From positions 1 through 7,390 of the forward strand of contig JAKBCX010000065.1 of the NCBI GenBank assembly GCA_021807465.1: a stretch of 7,390 nucleotides of DNA, read 5' to 3'. Position 1 is the first letter of the stretch; each line of letters begins with the position of its first letter. Shown here one piece after another: positions 6,200 through 7,390 of the stretch. Under the pieces are notes generated by a model, which searched no databases, was not told the origin of the DNA, and worked only from the letters and a program-made list of their open reading frames with translations. Both the position numbers and the translations under genes were made by a program. Source of the stretch: Pseudomonadota bacterium. GTDB lineage: Bacteria; Pseudomonadota; Alphaproteobacteria; Acetobacterales; Acetobacteraceae.

Positions 6200-6997
6200 A
6201 TGTCTTTAACGCGCCGCGCTGCTTTGGCTGCCGGGCTGGCCGCGGGGGCTTTTCCCGCCTTGGCCGCCACGCCGCCGGGCATTGGTCCCTACGTTGCCAA
6301 TCCGCGCCGCAGCCCTGCTTTTGTAAAGCGGGATAGCTACCTGCACCCGGCGGCGCTGCTGGGTTTCTGGGGGCTGGAGCCTACCCAATCGGTGCTTGAG
6401 GTTGATCCTGGCGGTGGGTATTGGACACAAATTGTCGCCCCGTACCTGAAGGCGCATGGCAAATATACGGCCGCATTGCCCGGAACCTCGCTTGAGGCGC
6501 AAAAGCAGCAGCTTGTCTTCCTTAAAATGCTGGGCGACGATCCTCAGGATTTCTCGCTGGTCTCCACCATTCTATTTGCACCTGGCGAGGCGCTGGGCAG
6601 CCCAGCAAGTTACGGGTTAGTGTTCTCCTGCCAAAACCTGCACAACTGGATGGCGGCGGGCACGGCGGATGAGATCCTCGCAGCCATTTTCACCGCGCTT
6701 AAACCGGGCGGCATATTTGGCATACAGGACCACCGCGCCAGCACGGATACACCACAAGACCCAAAAGCCAGCAATGGTTACGTGCGCGAGGATTACGCGC
6801 GGAAATTGATTGAGTCAGCGGGCTTCAAATTCGTTGCCAGATCGGAGATTGGCGCCAATAAGCGCGATACCAAGAACTACCCCGATGGCGTGTGGGATTT
6901 GCCGCCAACCTTGCGCCAAGGCCCGATCAACCGCGCCCTTTATTTGGCGATAGGCGAGAGTGACCGGTGGACGATGAAGTTCAGCAAACCCGTTTAG
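6200..6997 (+). CDS. Exported class I SAM-methyltransferase-like protein (COG4798 type)
   Basis: The 265-residue protein starts at the ATG at 6200, with AAGG (6187-6190) and GAGG (6192-6195) as ribosome-binding sites. Residues 1-22 (SLTRRAALAAGLAAGAFPALA) form a Tat-like signal with twin arginines at 5-6 and a likely AxA cleavage site after residue 22. The mature part has a Rossmann methyltransferase layout. Motif I is VLEVDPGGGYWT (65-76), a distinctive NLHNWM follows at 146-151, then the post-motif LKPGGIFGIQDHRA (167-180) and a terminal domain with YARKLIESAGFK. This matches a family of predicted secreted methyltransferases whose substrate is unknown. The stop TAG is built from two host bases plus the first base of the adjacent inserted element; before that insertion it would have been TAA. 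Confidence 0.85.
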   Translation: MSLTRRAALAAGLAAGAFPALAATPPGIGPYVANPRRSPAFVKRDSYLHPAALLGFWGLEPTQSVLEVDPGGGYWTQIVAPYLKAHGKYTAALPGTSLEAQKQQLVFLKMLGDDPQDFSLVSTILFAPGEALGSPASYGLVFSCQNLHNWMAAGTADEILAAIFTALKPGGIFGIQDHRASTDTPQDPKASNGYVREDYARKLIESAGFKFVARSEIGANKRDTKNYPDGVWDLPPTLRQGPINRALYLAIGESDRWTMKFSKPV

Positions 6998-7021
6998 AGA
7001 TTGTTCGAAAAGTCGCTCTGG
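6997..7021 (+). repeat. Left terminal inverted repeat of the 111-bp element
   Basis: The repeat is 25 bases from GAGATTG to CTCTGG. Against the right repeat it has three mismatches in the first 18 bases and a one-base length difference before CTCTGG. Confidence 0.8.
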
Positions 7022-7035
7022 TGAGTCGTTAATTG

Positions 7036-7068
7036 GCGATTTTTGAGCACAGGAGCGCAGAAAATCGC
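7036..7068. repeat. Inner perfect inverted repeat of the element
   Basis: GCGATTTT (7036-7043) and AAAATCGC (7061-7068) are exact reverse complements around a 17-base centre. With the terminal repeats they make the whole element an imperfect palindrome with arms of about 47 bases. Transcribed from either side it would fold into a long hairpin, and the short T/U runs could make it a two-way terminator between the convergent genes. Confidence 0.7.
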
Positions 7069-7081
7069 TGCTTGACGGCCG

Positions 7082-7107
7082 CCAGAGTAGACTTTGCAAA
7101 CAGTCTC
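7082..7107 (-). repeat. Right terminal inverted repeat of the 111-bp element
   Basis: The repeat is 26 bases and, on the minus strand, reads from GAGACTGTTTGC to CTCTGG. It ends immediately before the right TTA flank, which is also the stop codon of the O-methyltransferase gene. Confidence 0.8.
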
Positions 7108-7390
7108 TTAAAGCACCACCGATAGAGTAAAACCATCATGCCCCTTGGCGCCCACCGTCTGCAGCGCGGTAGAGGCCAGGCGCGGATGGCTGGCCAGCAT
7201 TCCGGCAAAGCGCCGAATGCCTTGTATATCCTCGCTGTTACTCTCCGCATCCAGCACCCTGCCTTCCCGCACCACGTTATCGACGATGATAACGCTGCCG
7301 GGGCGCGAGAGGCGTAAGGCCCAGTCCAGATATTCCGGGTTTCTCTTCTTATCCGCGTCGATGAAGACAAGGTCGAAGGGGGTGCCATCT
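7108..7390 (-). CDS. SAM-dependent O-methyltransferase, C-terminal 93 residues
   Basis: The gene enters from the right edge; base 7390 is the last base of a cut codon. The frame reads DGTPFDLVFIDADKKRNPEYLDW, then RPGSVIIVDNVVREG, and ends TVGAKGHDGFTLSVVL. This is the C-terminal half of a catechol/caffeoyl-CoA-type O-methyltransferase. The acidic IDADK and VDN motifs supply the metal ligands in that family. The SAM-binding N-terminal part lies outside the window. The TAA stop coincides with the right TTA flank of the inserted element, and the gene converges on the exported methyltransferase gene. The substrate cannot be told from this part. Confidence 0.9.
   Translation of the reverse strand, partial: DGTPFDLVFIDADKKRNPEYLDWALRLSRPGSVIIVDNVVREGRVLDAESNSEDIQGIRRFAGMLASHPRLASTALQTVGAKGHDGFTLSVVL

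Larger units (their letters stand above)
6997..7107. mobile_element. 111-bp MITE-like element, probably IS5-family (IS1031-type)
   Basis: The left end GAGATTGTTCGAAAAGTC and the inverted right end GAGACTGTTTGCAAAGTC agree at 15 of 18 bases, and the match resumes at CTCTGG on both sides. TTA triplets flank it (6994-6996 and 7108-7110), fitting a 3-bp target duplication. GAG termini with a 3-bp TNA duplication are what I recall for the IS1031 subgroup of IS5. It has no room for a transposase, so it would be mobilised in trans. Removing the element and one TTA restores a coherent TTAA junction where both neighbouring genes stop. The assignment to IS1031 is inference; the repeats and flanks are seen directly. 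Confidence 0.8.

Noticed and set aside
7071..7076. A perfect CTTGAC -35 hexamer inside the inserted element, facing right
   Set aside because: No -10 lies 16-18 bp downstream, and the gene beyond is on the other strand.
7029..7388. A 119-codon minus-strand frame at the right edge
   Set aside because: It is in the wrong frame. The neighbouring frame encodes clear O-methyltransferase motifs (FIDADK, VDN, GAKGHDGF) and stops at 7108.

Overview
The window is GC-rich bacterial chromosome and reads as an alphaproteobacterium, probably Rhodospirillales/Acetobacteraceae. That placement is an inference from three things: the gene order bamE / DUF177 (yceD) - rpmF - plsX - fabH - ihfA - merR, the protein variants seen, and promoter-like sites resembling the alphaproteobacterial form CTTGAC-N16/17-CTATAT. 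No species can be named from the sequence alone.

Layout. On the minus strand at the left lie a DUF839/PhoX-like exported protein (cut by the left edge) and, one base upstream of it in transcription order, the lipoprotein gene bamE. A compact 79-bp divergent control region follows. It holds an 18-bp perfect palindrome and a good promoter placed so that the DUF177 mRNA could be leaderless. The plus strand then carries yceD, rpmF, plsX, fabH, ihfA and a MerR-type regulator. This links ribosome assembly (DUF177, L32), entry into phospholipid and fatty-acid synthesis (PlsX, FabH) and nucleoid architecture (IHF alpha). Next come a complete tRNA-Pro(GGG) with encoded CCA and a gene for an exported SAM-methyltransferase-like protein, each with a plausible CTTGGC-N17 promoter. 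At the right edge a minus-strand O-methyltransferase gene enters convergently.

The most unusual feature sits between the last two genes. It is a 111-bp element with imperfect terminal inverted repeats beginning GAG, an almost full-length internal palindrome and flanking TTA triplets. It looks like a non-autonomous miniature element (MITE) of the IS5-family IS1031 type. Removing it together with one TTA rebuilds a TTAA at which the two convergent genes would have shared overlapping stop codons. The insertion appears to have landed exactly there without changing either protein. No CRISPR array, phage module or novel defence system is visible. The rest is conserved core genome, with a few control-region details worth checking.
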